From Lycocorax pyrrhopterus obiensis (Eukaryota; Chordata; Aves; Passeriformes; Paradisaeidae): a DNA stretch of 64,000 nt. The stretch is taken from NCBI GenBank assembly GCA_014706295.1, contig JACSVZ010000011.1:1944663-2008662 (forward strand). Direction: 5' to 3'. This document shows, one piece after another, positions 22,632-34,704 of this stretch; position 1 is the stretch's first letter, and every line of letters begins with the position of its first letter. The notes beneath the pieces are model-generated. The model was not told the DNA's origin. It searched no databases and was given only the letters and a program-made list of their open reading frames with translations. The translations under genes were made by a program, and so were the position numbers.

Positions 22632-25600
22632 TTTTATGTACCGAGAAGTGGGTTTAGACTCTGAGCAACCTCCCTGGGAAGAGAGCAAATTCTGAAACAG
22701 AAACAGGTTTCCTAAATTTTACTTGGTGTTGCTGTGTGAGACTGGGTGAAGCCTTAATGGATTCAAGACAGTGAGTGGCACAGTAGCAAATCTTCCCCTT
22801 CAAAATCCACCGTACCTGTCCCCAAATCTGAATAGTTGAAGAGCTTTGGGCTGGTACAAATTAATCAATCTGAATGGGTAAAGGTATTTATAGCAACAGG
22901 GAGGAGCATGACTTCTTAGCTGAGGAAGAGAAAGAGGAAAACAGTGAGAGGTTTGGAGTGAAAATAGGAAACGTGGTGATTGCATGAATGGTTTGAGAGT
23001 GTCTGGTGTCCCTTTTACATTTCTGGTGGTTTTGATTTGTGGCCATGAAGGGGAAGGAGGGACAAGTGAGTGAGTATATGTGGGTGCAGGAAGGATGAGA
23101 GACAATCAGTTAAGGAGAATGTGAAGAAAAAAATTGGGAAGAACAGGACAAAAAAAAGGAACAAACCTTATGGAAGGAGGAAAAGGGAAACCAGAGAAAC
23201 TATAGAGAGATGGGAAGGAAAAGGTGGAAAACAGGAAAGAACTAAAGTGAAGAACTAGAAATACCTAAGAAGAAATAAATGATGAACTATCCTGAGAAAC
23301 AGCAATGGTAAAAGAAGAAATACAAACTTATTTTTGTGGAGTTTTTAAACCCACATGCCCTTGTATCTCTAGTTTATCTTTTAGCTGTTACAGGCAGAAA
23401 TACTGAGCTCGGAGATTAGTGAAAATGTGGTTTTAGCCTTTTTAAATCTGGATTTACAGCAGTGGAAACTCTGGCCTCTTGGGTCAGAGCTGATCATCCT
23501 GCCGGTGTGCCTGGAGTGGGAGCAGCCCTTGGCAGGGTGAGCACCAGGGGAGTCTGGACAATGATCCCATGGGATATGTTTTCAGGCTGGTGGATGCCAG
23601 TGATAATTTGCAGATGTGATATGGGATGTTTCTCTGACATCAAGCAGCCCATGACCGTCACAGAAACATTTTCCCAGCTTTTTATTGTATTTATGGTTGT
23701 AATTTAGTTCTATCTCCAAGTATACCTGAAGCAGCTTTTCTCAAAGCAGCAGGAAATAGATAAAAAATGCAAATGAAGCCAAATGATGTTGTACCAATCT
23801 CCTGAAGGAGTTTGATTCATTGGAATGATGTCTATCCCCCATTTTGTCTGGGCTGCAGTGTTGTTGTTAGCATGTCTTTAACAGTTCTCCTGACCATGTG
23901 AGGGCAGAGGGAAATATGAGGAGGCAGAGAGACCCGTGAGGTGTGGAGGTTCAGGAGGGACAGAGGAAAACCAGCGTACAAGCCCAGTAGTCCTGGCAGT
24001 TACAGGGAATAACAGCGTGCTCCTGAGAGTTAAAGCAGCGATGCCAGGGACATTTTCTGGCGTGGGAAAGCCTGGGGTGACAACGGCTGCACAGGCTTCC
24101 TTCTACAGCTGAAGCTTCTGCAGTCCTGTGCAGCAGAGACAGAAGGAGAAGAGGAGAACTTAAACAGTTCAAGTGCTGACAGTTGGCATTGCCGAGAGAA
24201 TGGATGTAAATGGCATAAAATTAACAGATTACGTCCTGCCAAGTTTCTTCTTAATTGATGTCATTCCGACGTCCTCAGCAGGCATTGTAACAGCAGAAAT
24301 TCAGTCTCCCCAAGGTTCCTCACTGTTTAAATAAGACAATGCAATTCCTCAATAAATCTGAGAGATGGAACTGGTTTTTTTTCCTGAAGTCTTGTCTTGG
24401 TAATGTTTTTGGGCTCGATCTTGCCAAGTGCTGGGTGTTTCAGTTCTCACTGACCTCAGAGGCAGGTGAGGCCCCTGCATCATCAGCTTTTTGTCCAGCA
24501 CTTCCTTTCCCCCAGGGAGGTGTGTTTGCCTCGTGGGATGGAAAGGTGTGTGGGCAAAATGTGAGAGCTGCCCGTCATTTCCCTTCTCATTAGGGACTGT
24601 GGCACCAGTGCTGTTGAAGTGAAGTCAGTGGCAACTTCCAAACTGGATAATACAATCTTGTGGTTCTCTGAGAATATTAAATGCCTGGTCAGGACCTACT
24701 TTTGGCAAATAAATCTGAAATAAATGTTAGTACCTGGAATTAGAACATAATCACAGGTTTGGTGCAAAAATCCTAATCTACTCTCACACTGGCTGGATGG
24801 ATACTAAGGGAGCCTTTGGGGTTTTTTATGTGACTGACCTGCAAATTAAAGAGGCTTTAGGAAAGAATTGACATAGAGGATGTTTTGTGGCTTATTCTGT
24901 GTGAGTGCCTGAATTGTCTTTGACAGGACTAAATGCAATACCTTTAAATGCCCCATGGTGTGTTTGGGATTGTGTGGCTCATGCAAGGGCTTTGACACTT
25001 GAATTTTACTTTCCCCTGGACTTGTTCGACCTCCCTGTCTCAATTTTTCCCTCCTCCAGAATTAGTTAAATAAACATGTCGTAAAACTGAATTAATATTT
25101 TTGATGTTTTAAAATCCCTGAGTGAAACATAGAGACCTGTGAAGGGATCATTTGAGAGCTTAGGTTCCTAAGTGTATTCCTAGTCACTGTTACAGCTGTT
25201 AACTGGAATAATCAGAACTCCTGGTCATGGATTGCTTAGGGAGGGGGCTGTAAAATACGAAGCACTGGTGTGCAGTAAACTTTAAAAAGTTCATATAATA
25301 AGAAATAGAATCTGTTCATCAAAAGACACAAAGGACTTTTTTGATATTTTATTTTCTGAAGAAACAGAATACAGGCAAGGATATGGGCTTCAGTTAAATG
25401 AAAATATTTAATTTGCCCCTCCATATTGTCTCAGTGGCTGCCTCATCCTTTTTAGGATTTGGATGTATAGATTTGAAATAGAGAAAACAGCAGTACGAAC
25501 CAGCCCTCTCCGTGTGAATGCTGAGCATTATTCAAACAGCAGGGAGGGACACAAACTGCACTGGATGTTTTCCACCTCCATCACAGCTCCTCACCCCTAC

Positions 25601-28600
25601 CAAGGCAAGCAGCAGCAGCGAAGTCGTGGGGCCTCTTTGCCTGTCAATTCAAAAGCAAACAGATTGTTTCCAGGGCTGGGTTACCCTGCAGTGAGATTCT
25701 AATGAAAGTTTCAGACTCACTTGTATGTTTTTCAGCTAGTGCCATAAACATTTCCTCCAATACAGCCAAGTGCAAAGTGAATTGCTCTGATTTTCCTCCC
25801 CTGAAATAAGGGTATAATAATTTCTTATAAACACGAGTGACATAAGGCAAAGTCCCCGTTGAAACAGGGCATTTTATTGCTTTTATCTCTGCCTAGAAAG
25901 GATGGGAAATCCAATCTGTCAGTAAAGGCTGTTAACTGTTCAGCTCCTGGAAGCCCTCCCACTGACGTGATGCTGTGGTGTCACTTTAATTAACATTGTA
26001 ATGTGAGCTGATAAAGAACAGAGCAGTTCCTTTTGTCCTGTAGCACAAAGCTCGTGTTCTGTAAGCGTTCCCCATGCACACACTTGGGCTCACTGAAGTA
26101 GGATATTTACCATTTCCCATCCTATTCCAGTCATTAGGAATCGGGAACAAAGGGCACGTGAAGATCTGGATTCAGTGCTGGGTGTAACCCAGATGGAGTT
26201 CTTTAATTTGGTCCAAATAAACTTCAGATGAAGTCCATCGAGAAGTTCCTTCCTCTCCTCCACCCATGTCATTTGAGAGGGAGGAGGAGGCCACTTCAGA
26301 GGACTCAGCAATGGGCAAAGTGTTCTCCACAGAAGTACGGGCCAGCACATGGTCTGACAGCCTGTGAACCACCGTGAAACATTGCCCAGGACATGGCACT
26401 GGCCTCATTTGCTCCAGGAGTCTCTGAACCTGTGTTCATCTTGTGCTTGTGAATTGGGATTTGTACTTATGGTGCTTCGTATTTTTGCATGGAAAATGAA
26501 TATGCTCAGGAAAGGCTTTTCACAGCCTTAAAGAGCCCAGGAAAGGTGCCAGCTGCAGACAGCAGGATTTGGAGGTCATCCCCCCACCTTCCCTCTGAGA
26601 GACACAATTAGACATGCTTTTTAAAAGGCAGATGCCTATCACCTTGCTTACAGCGTTTTGCTCTATCCTGAGTGGGAAAGATTCGGGAATTATGGGGGAC
26701 TCTGTTCTCACTTGAGAATTTTGCAATTTAAGATGAGGTCTCAACAACTTGTTGATGTTATCTGGTACCTTTCTTTTATGGTGAAAATGTTAATGCTGCA
26801 ATTACTGAGAAAGACAAACCTGGGACCTGTAAAACAAAACAATAACTGTCTTGTAAACAAGTGTCTGTATGATTGCTCTTGACATTTTAATTTGCCGCTT
26901 GTTAAAAGTCCATTTTCTTGGCCTGAAGAGCCTAAATTTGAATGAATTTGAGCATCTCACTGCAGCAAGATTGCTAAAACTACTTCTAAAATGGCATAAA
27001 TAATACTGACCAAGAGGAGGTATTTAATATACAATCATCTTCAAATAACAATCTGTTGTTTTTGTAGTCAATATTCTTCCAGAGCACGTTTCCAAGCACA
27101 CCTCTGTATGTGGGATCTCTTCACTGTTCATTTCCTGTGGCTACTTAGCACAAAGGTGCTCTCAGCCTGTTTTTGCTGGCCTGTGTCACAGCCTGGCTGT
27201 GTGAGGCCCTGCAGAAGGCTTTGTTAGCCAGCCCAGCAGCTGTCAAGTGCTCCTGTTACTGCTTTTAATTTGCCCTGTTTTCCAGGGGGATTAGGGAGAG
27301 CTGTGCGCTTGGGAAGTCGGGGAGAGCTGTCAGATGTCAGTCAGGGAAGTGAATATGCATGAACTGAAAAGCAGCGCAGTGATGGCCCTGGAGCCTCCAG
27401 TTCTCTATCAGATGGTGCAGAGAAGAGAAGCAGAAATAATTCACACCTTCGGTGCCAGGGTTTCACATGGAAGCGATCACACAGGCTCTCTGCTGCTTCT
27501 GGGATGACTCTGCATTTGGGTAATACTTCAATTGTCATGTAAATTTTAGAGTAAGCAAACACAAAGTCCCAACATGTGTTCGACTTGCAGAAGATAAGCT
27601 TAATTTAACAGTGCTTCGCTCCTGTAAGGTGGGAAGATGCATTGTGATGGTAATTATGCTGCATCTTCTCTCACCAGCTCTACTTCCTTGAGACTTCTGT
27701 CTCTGCCAGCTCCCTCTTTCCATCTTGCACAGTTCACCCAGAAGCTGTGATCACTTCTAATTGCTGTGTGGCGGTGTAGGAGCTTGGTTAATTTGTGCTG
27801 TGCAGAGCTGAAGGACAGGGAGATGTCTGTGTTGCCATTATTCTCTCAGCACATGAACCTGTACCAGTTGTCTGTGATTCATTTTGGATCGATAGTTCTT
27901 TGAATGTACAGCAGAAAGTGTGATTTAAAGTCAAATTCATCTAGATACATTTAACGGTGCTTTAAAAAATTTATTACCAGCTGAACTGGTAGCAAAATGG
28001 CCATGCTGCTTATGATTTGGCTGGTATCCTGACTTCCTTGCTTTCCAGATTATTTTTGGATAGTTTGGCAAATCTGTACTTTCAGGCAGTTCAGCACATC
28101 TCCTCGTAATACAACATAAATTGAACTGTAAAAACTAATGGACTGGAATACATCAGGGCTTTAAAGACTTATGGCCAATTCTATATATTTTGTGCAGTGA
28201 AAGAGGCTCTCAGCCTCAGGTCTGTCATAGGAAAACTCGACCTGAAGTTGAAAAACTATCCAAGCCTTCCTGTAATGGCAGTCTGTCTGCTCTGGGGAAT
28301 GACCTGGCTCCTCTTGAAATGCGGTACTTACGTGGAAATTCTGATTTAATCCCTTCTTTTTGGGGCTAATGTTGCTGCTCTTGCTGAACGTGCTGCACTA
28401 AGCAGAGGAGAGAAAGGAAAAGGTGTGAGTTGAGTGAGCAATTCAGCAGAGGAGGACAAGTGGCGGGGAGACTTTGCCAAGTTGCTCGAGTGGTCAGCAA
28501 GTGCTTCTGAAGCTGACTTTGAGCCACCTTTGTGCGGCAGGAGCCAGACTGTCTTGAGGCAGCAGATGTCCTGTTCTTTCCTGTGCTCCAGTGCTTGTTA

Positions 28601-29637
28601 CAAGTGGGAATGTGTCGGTTTTAAAGAATGTCATCTCGCTGAGCCATAGCCTGCCCAAATGCCAGGCTGGCTCTGCTTTGCTCTGAAGAGCTGCTCAGCC
28701 TTACTTTGGCGGCAGCATTTCCTCAGGGTGGGACTCTCTGGAAGTGGTGCCACTGTCACTGTCTGTACACCCAGGGCACTCGAGCTGCCCCAGACATTCA
28801 CTCTGCAAACCCTTCTGACAGAACAAACGTTTCAAATCCCAGCCCGGTCCCATCACATCATTCATCACACCATTCCTTTGTCTCAGAACCTGGGATGGAC
28901 ATCAGAGCGAAGGAATTAACTGCTCCATGTCGGGGATGATCTCATCTCCCTTCCCTGGACCTTTTCCTATTGCATTTGGTACAAGACCCATCTTGACTGT
29001 TTTTCTTCCCAGCCTTTTGCTCCACATTTTATTGTCAGCAGTCCCAGCCATCTGCACCCCAAGGGAAGTAAGTCAGCTTGATGTCAGTTATGTGGAAAAT
29101 CGAGGGAAAAAGAGATGGCCCCTGACTGGAATAAAATGCCATCAGTTCTACAAGATCTAAGTCTGCTGCACAGTTACAAAGAAATTTTTATTTTGCAGGG
29201 GACAAGGATGATTTTTCTGTTTTTTTATCTGTTCTCTTGATGTTGTTTCATTGGGGTTTTTTGTTTGTTTTTTGTTTTTAACCTAAGCAGTTTCCAGGAC
29301 TGCCAAAGACATTAATTATACAGTGATTATAAGAAATTATTGATATTAATTAATCAAACAAATATTATGTTTCTACAAGTGTAATGGAAACTTATCTATG
29401 ACTTGCTACTGATCATTTGTTTGTACATTGAGTTGATACAGATGTCTGAGTATTTCACAAGTGGAAATGAATTCAGGCTCGCTGCTTACTTTTTAGATAA
29501 ATAGTAATATAATTCTTTCTAAAGAGTAAAGTAGCTTGCCACTACTGTTTAATAAGTATTTCTTTAAGTACTAGGTCTGCTGGAGCCAGGTTTCTGTTAC
29601 ATTTTTGTCTGAGCTGACTGACCTTTTCAGTTGGATT
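22632..29637. other. Unique noncoding stretch
   Basis: Seven kb without a recognised gene or dispersed repeat. It holds a purine-rich strand at 23041-23330 (listed separately), a CRE-like TGATGTCA word near 24257 next to a CpG-containing CGACGTC, AT-rich DNA at 25070-25420, and a T-rich run near 29252-29280. Open frames are 60-86 codons and not convincing. Confidence 0.45.
23041..23330. repeat. Polypurine-rich strand
   Basis: For nearly 290 bp the plus strand is mostly A and G, with AAGG, GGAAGGAGG, GAAAAAAA and AGAGAAA words, so the minus strand is pyrimidine-rich. It is not a simple tandem repeat. The Lys/Arg/Glu-rich 62-codon frame at 23070-23258 is a direct consequence of this composition. 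Such tracts can form triplex-like structures or act as splicing enhancers if transcribed. Confidence 0.75.
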
Positions 29638-30240
29638 ATCACAGGATCATGGAATGCTTTGAGTTGGAAGGACCTTAAAAGTCATCTCATCCCACCCCTG
29701 CCATGGGCAGGGACACCTTCCACTGTCCCAGGTTGCTCCAAGCCCCAATGTCCAACCTGGCCTTGGGCACTGCCAGGGATCCAGGGGCAGCCACAGCTGC
29801 TCTGGGCACCCTGTGCCAGGGCCTGCCCACCCTCCCAGGGAACAATTCCTGCCCAAGATCCCATCCAGCCCTGCCCTCTGGCACTGGGAAGCCATTCCCT
29901 GTGTCCTGGCCCTCCAGCCCTTGGCCATTGTCTCTCTCCAGCTTTCTTGCAGCTCCTTCAGGCCCTGCAAGGCCACACTGAGGTCCCCCCAAAGCTTCTC
30001 CTCTCCAGGCTGAACAATCCCAGCTCTGGCAGCCTTTCCTGCCAGCAGAGCTGCTCCATCCCTCTGATCATGCTGCTGCCTCCTCTGGGCTCTGTGCAGC
30101 AGCTCCAGCTCCTTCCTGTGCTGGCCCAGGGCTGGGGCAGCTCTGCAGGTGGGGTCTCAGCTGAGCACAGGGGCAGAGGGGCAGAATCCCCCCTCCCCTG
30201 CTGCCCACGCTGGGGGTTTCAGGGCTGGGGCAGGGCCAGC
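29638..30240 (-). mobile_element. CR1 LINE 3' end, longest copy in the window
   Basis: Plus strand starts ATCACAGGATCATGGAATGC and continues with the same young-subfamily block as at 3.1 kb (five differences over about 151 bp). It then extends about 400 bp further through AAAGCTTCTCCTCTCCAGGC, CTCCATCCCTCTGATCATGC and CAGGTGGGGTCTCAGCTGAG, all CR1 3' untranslated sequence in reverse complement. The far boundary is approximate. The 299-codon plus-strand frame across it (29605-30504) is antisense and GC-rich with few stops; it is not a gene. No reverse-transcriptase coding portion remains. Confidence 0.93.
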
Positions 30241-30515
30241 TCTCACCTGAGCCCTCACTCTTCAGAGAGCAGCTCAAGATCCCTTCCTGAAGCCAGCCAG
30301 GAGTCAGGGAGGTCACAGCGAGGACTGGCAGGAGGTGGGACTGTATTTGTCACCTTAGAGCCAGCCCATGGCTGCCCTGGGCCGTGTCCGACCTCTCCTT
30401 GCCAGCAGCTCGCACACAGGCAGGGAAAAATGCAGGAATTCTTTCTCAAAAAGCATTTTTGGTCTTTGGTCCCATTTGGTCAGATGGGTTCTTCAGCTCT
30501 GTAAATTATTGACTG
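30241..30515. other. Unassigned stretch between CR1 and LTR
   Basis: GC-moderate sequence between the recognisable CR1 and the start of LTR copy 2. It may be further CR1 sequence too diverged to recognise by eye or the original flanking DNA. No gene seen. Confidence 0.4.
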
Positions 30516-30966
30516 TGATGCCTTAGGTTTTAACTTTTGTATTTTTCAATTATACTGCACTTCCTGGTGTGTAACTCTGAGGTTTCTTGTATCCTGTTAA
30601 TTTCTGCTCTCTGTGCTGGGCAGACACAACAAAGCCTCTCCAGGCCTGCTCTCCAAGGACACCCAGACCGTCCTAGGCCCAAAAAGTACAAACCAAAGAG
30701 CCTCTGAGAGGGGCAAGCTGGGGGGAATTACATCATTAACTGAAGCTTTAATTGGAGAATTAACCCTGACATGCAAATGAACCAAACCTATAAAAGTGTG
30801 AAGAACTCGTGACCTGTTGTCCATCTCGGGGCCCATCTCGGCAGTGGCCTCTGGCTCCCCAGGGGGACCTTTGAAGGCCTTTCAAACAAATACCGACCTT
30901 ATTCCCTTATTCTGTCTTATTCCTTTAGTCCCTTATTCTGTGTCTAGGAGGCCTCTTCGGGCATCA
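30516..30966 (+). mobile_element. Solo LTR-like element, copy 2
   Basis: A 451-bp element with inverted ends TGATGCC and GGCATCA, about 96% identical, apart from gaps, to the minus-strand copy at 5239-5670. A TATA-like TATAAAAG lies at about 30789, roughly 270 bp in, consistent with a U3-R boundary and giving the plus orientation. No canonical AATAAA follows in sense, which is unusual for an LTR. Near the 3' end, CCCTTATTCTGT occurs twice 26 bp apart (30904 and 30930), a small duplication absent from copy 1. Flanks (GACTG and GCTGC) do not form a perfect target-site duplication. No internal viral sequence is present. Confidence 0.8.
30789..30796 (+). promoter_or_regulatory. TATA-like box of LTR copy 2
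   Basis: TATAAAAG lies in the expected upstream half of an LTR. The matching site in copy 1 reads TATAACAG. If either LTR drives transcription, this copy is the likelier one; promoter activity is inference. Confidence 0.45.
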
Positions 30967-33900
30967 GCTGCAGACAGCATCCATCCCACAAAGCACAAAT
31001 TAGGCAATTACAGGTTCAACGTGGTCTAAAACCACACAGAAGACTCCTGCAGAGGGGAGTTGGCAATTTCCTTGCAGATCTGTGCATCCCCTGGGCTGGA
31101 ACCAAACTGTCTGGGGCTTGTAATGGCCTTTACTCCAGCCCCACCACGGCACAGCAAGCTCCAGCCAGGCTTTGCTTCAGCTCTCACAGAGAAGGAAAAG
31201 AGGCACCAAAAAAGCAGAAATGTTGCCCTGAGTTTACCTGTTCAACAAGCAGATTTCAACTGGGGGTACAGCAGGAATATTTTAATATCTAGTTTAATAT
31301 CCTAATATATTTTGTATATCTAATCTTTTGTGTTCGGTGTACCTGCCTTCTACTGAAGTTATGGCTTGTATAAAACACTAAATATAAATTGTGTAGTGTG
31401 TTATAATACTAATATATTCTGAATTTATTAGTTCTCAGTCTATCCTCTGAGAACCTGACAATGAATATTAAATAAAGCTGCTGTCACAAAAGCATTTCAC
31501 ATTATAGCCTTGGATAATTTGTAATATACTGAATACTTTGCATTTAATGGAAAATCATTGGCTTGCATCTACTAGTTTAGAATTAGTTTTGAACCAAGAT
31601 AGCCAAAGCATTAAATGACTTTATGTCAGAAAGTATGTATGTTTTTGGGTTTTCTTTTGTGGAAGTTCTTTATTTGGTGCAATTCAGACATAACTAATAT
31701 TTATGAAAATTACTTGTGCAATGAGCTGCTACTGTTTCAGGAATTCTTTTCTTTGTCTTTATGGTCCATAGATTTGTCTCACTTTGAGGGATATTTTTTT
31801 TTGTGTAAATAATTCAAATTATTCTTTTCATTTTAATATGGTCTAATCAGTATGTATCATGCATTTTAATGTAATAAGAGTTTCTAATTATTTAGAACCA
31901 TTATTAGTTTTCTGAAGTTCAAGGGAATTAAATCATGATGATTGTAGTTCCCTCTAGCATTGCCGAGGAAGTTCTTAGCACTTAAACCAAATTTCTCAAC
32001 TAGATTTTCTTAAGATGCTTGGCAGGTTTAAATTAAATTGTGTTAAATTTCAAGATTTTGTCTTTATTTTTGAGAATGACAAGAAACTGCTGTGGCTTTG
32101 TGCCAGTCTGATTGCAAAGAACGGGGTCTGACTTTGCTTTTTTAAAAAGTGGGTACCGTGATTTAAAGATTGTTTGTTCTGTGTCTGTCCATCCCCATCT
32201 TCCCCCACCTGCTTTTCCTTTCTGTGATTTTAAATTCCGTGGTTGGTGAGGTGGAATGTGGGAGACTAAAGACCAGAATTTTTGGTGAAGTTCAGTTAAT
32301 GCAGCAACACAAGAGGAGCTGTAAAGCCTTGTTTATCTGCAAAGGCAGGGTTTTTTATCACAAGGGATGTAACCATCTGCCCAGTCGTGTGCCTTTGCTC
32401 TGGCCAAGGAATACTGTCCTCAGTACTTGTCTTTTGTCAAAAGAATCTTCATTTGGAGAAGAAAAATATTTTAAAACTGTCATTTTCCATAAATACGAAC
32501 AAAATTAAATCCTTACTGCTGTATTGTTCTTAGTCGGACCTGCATATCTAATTCTTATAATTTCCCTGCTCGCTGTAGAGCACCAGAATATTGTAAATGT
32601 GAAAAAAATGGCACGAGATTAAGGAACATCTGTGAAAGGAAAGTGCTTTGCAGACTGCAAAGCACAGGGAGACCTGTGATTCAGGGAAGGGCACAAGCTG
32701 AAAATTAGTAGAAATGGGGAAGGATTTTGTTCTGTGCCTGGCACTGCCTGAAAAGTACCTGAAAATGCCTGTAATTCTTCATTTCTGGAGGCAGGGTGGA
32801 GCTGCAGACACGGCACAGGTGGGTGTAGGGCTCTGTGCTGGTGCTTTCGTGAGCAGGCTGAGTTTACGAAGTTGGTTTTGCGGGAGAAAAGTCTAAAGCT
32901 GAAGACAAGGTTGTGATGGATTGACCTTTTCAGTGATCCCCAAGAGGCAGGACTGTGCATCCAGTTGAAGTGGAGGGTTTGAGTGGTTGAGAACATTCAA
33001 GGATTGAAGGCTCCACAAGATCTGACACAAGAAAGGAAATAATTTATTAGGGATTTAATTGGACTTCATCTGGATGACTGTACAGCTGAAAAAAATTTGA
33101 ATATTGCCTACAGTATCTTCCAGAGCCTTGGGTGCCTCTGGTTTGACTTGGAAAGCTGGGAATGGAACAGAGAGGTGAAGACCCCATGTCTGAGCAAGTG
33201 AAACACCCAGGATTCATCTCCCATCGGGGTTGTAACGGGATCACTTGGATCACTGTAGTGGGATACTTTGTAAGGATTAAGCGACAAGAATTTAGGAGCA
33301 CAAAATACAATTTATATAAAATGCCTTCACATAATTGAAAACCAACAGTGGATGAACAAAATAACTTGGTTTGCCCTCACTTGAGTCCTTCTGTAGAAAA
33401 CCCTTTGGAGGTTCTACGCTCAGACTTCCATCCCAGAATGATGCTCCTTGCCTTCCATGGATGTGGCAGAATTCACCCTGTCCCAGGACAATATCCTAAT
33501 GCTGCTTTGTTTAATGCACTCTGGATGTGGTTAGAATTGACTCATACCCTGAATTCATCAGCACTGTTTTTCATTTGTAACAGCCTAGAGCTTTGGGTGT
33601 TTCAGAAGAATTTGCTTCAGCTTTCTTTTTCATTAGAATTTATTTGCAGCTGAGGGAAATTCCAACAGCCAGAAGCATCATCATATAAATTAATGAGTTG
33701 ATCCCACTCTGGCCTGACACAGCTTTGGGGCAAACTTGTTAAACCCTGGCAATACAGGTGTGCCTCTTGCTTCTGATGTTTCAGTTTAATAATTAGAAAC
33801 TTTGAGGTCATAATTTACAAATGCAAAACACTGATTAGCTGTTTTAATTAAATTAATAACACCTTAATGTGCTTTGTATGCTTTTCCTAGAAAGACCTGG

Positions 33901-34649
33901 ATGATTTCACTGCTTCGGGAAACACGAGGGGTTCCTTTCTTCCTTGAGACAGTGCTGTGTGCATGTGCTGGGAATGGGAGTCTTTGGGGTGAGGCTGGCA
34001 GGTTTTGGGAAGGGGCTGGTGGCTGCTTCAGGTCTGAGCTCTGTCAGCTCCTCCTCTCCCTCTGGCCTTTGGTGCTGTGGCTCTGTGGAACTGCAAGAGT
34101 GAGGGATGCACCGTCCCCCAAGGAATCTACCATGGAAGTGCAGTTGGGTGACTTCTGCGTGGGAATTTTTTCAGGTGGATCAGAGAATTTCCACATTTTT
34201 TGGGGATGCCTCGTGGCCCGATTGAAGCTGTTGAGCAGCATGATCTGAACAGAGCTGGGGAAATCCCAGGCATTTCCATGCTGTGCCTGTCTGAAGATTC
34301 AGCCCACAGGCTTCTGGTTTCCCTTTGGAGGCTTCACCTCTGAACCCTTCCCTCTCAGACCTCAGTTTATGGGGCTTGGAGAGCCAGGAAAGAGGGCAGG
34401 TGCCCTCAGTAAGGGCTTTTTGGGTCTAGAGAACATGCAGGAGAGAGTGGGAAGCTGAACCGGGCTTTCAGAAGTCATCTTCAGAAAGTCTGTGCGTAAG
34501 AGCCCCTGTGCAACAAGAATGTAAATTTTTATTTCTTCCTGCAGTTTGTCACTCCGCCAAGCCCTGAAGTGCCAAAGTAGTGTGATGTGGCTTTAAATCT
34601 TCACCAAAATTTTAGGAATTATTTAGGTTACAGTGCTTAGAGGCCTTCC
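30967..34649. other. AT-rich unique noncoding stretch
   Basis: 31270-31460 and 31780-32060 are strongly AT-rich. A 112-codon plus frame (32170-32508) and a 125-codon minus frame (32619-32996) show no known domain. No repeat or RNA gene recognised. Confidence 0.45.
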
Positions 34650-34704
34650 ATATATATATATATATATCTATATATATCTCGATATATATAGATATATATA
34701 TATG
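34650..34704. repeat. (TA)n microsatellite, interrupted
   Basis: About 55 bp of TA dinucleotides interrupted by CT, CTCG and G positions, forming a nearly self-complementary block. It explains the Ile/Tyr-alternating open frames on both strands. Likely length-variable. Confidence 0.95.

Noticed and set aside
23070..23258. Lys/Arg-rich 62-codon frame, nucleolar-protein-like
   Set aside because: Direct product of the polypurine tract; no Met-led conserved context and low complexity.
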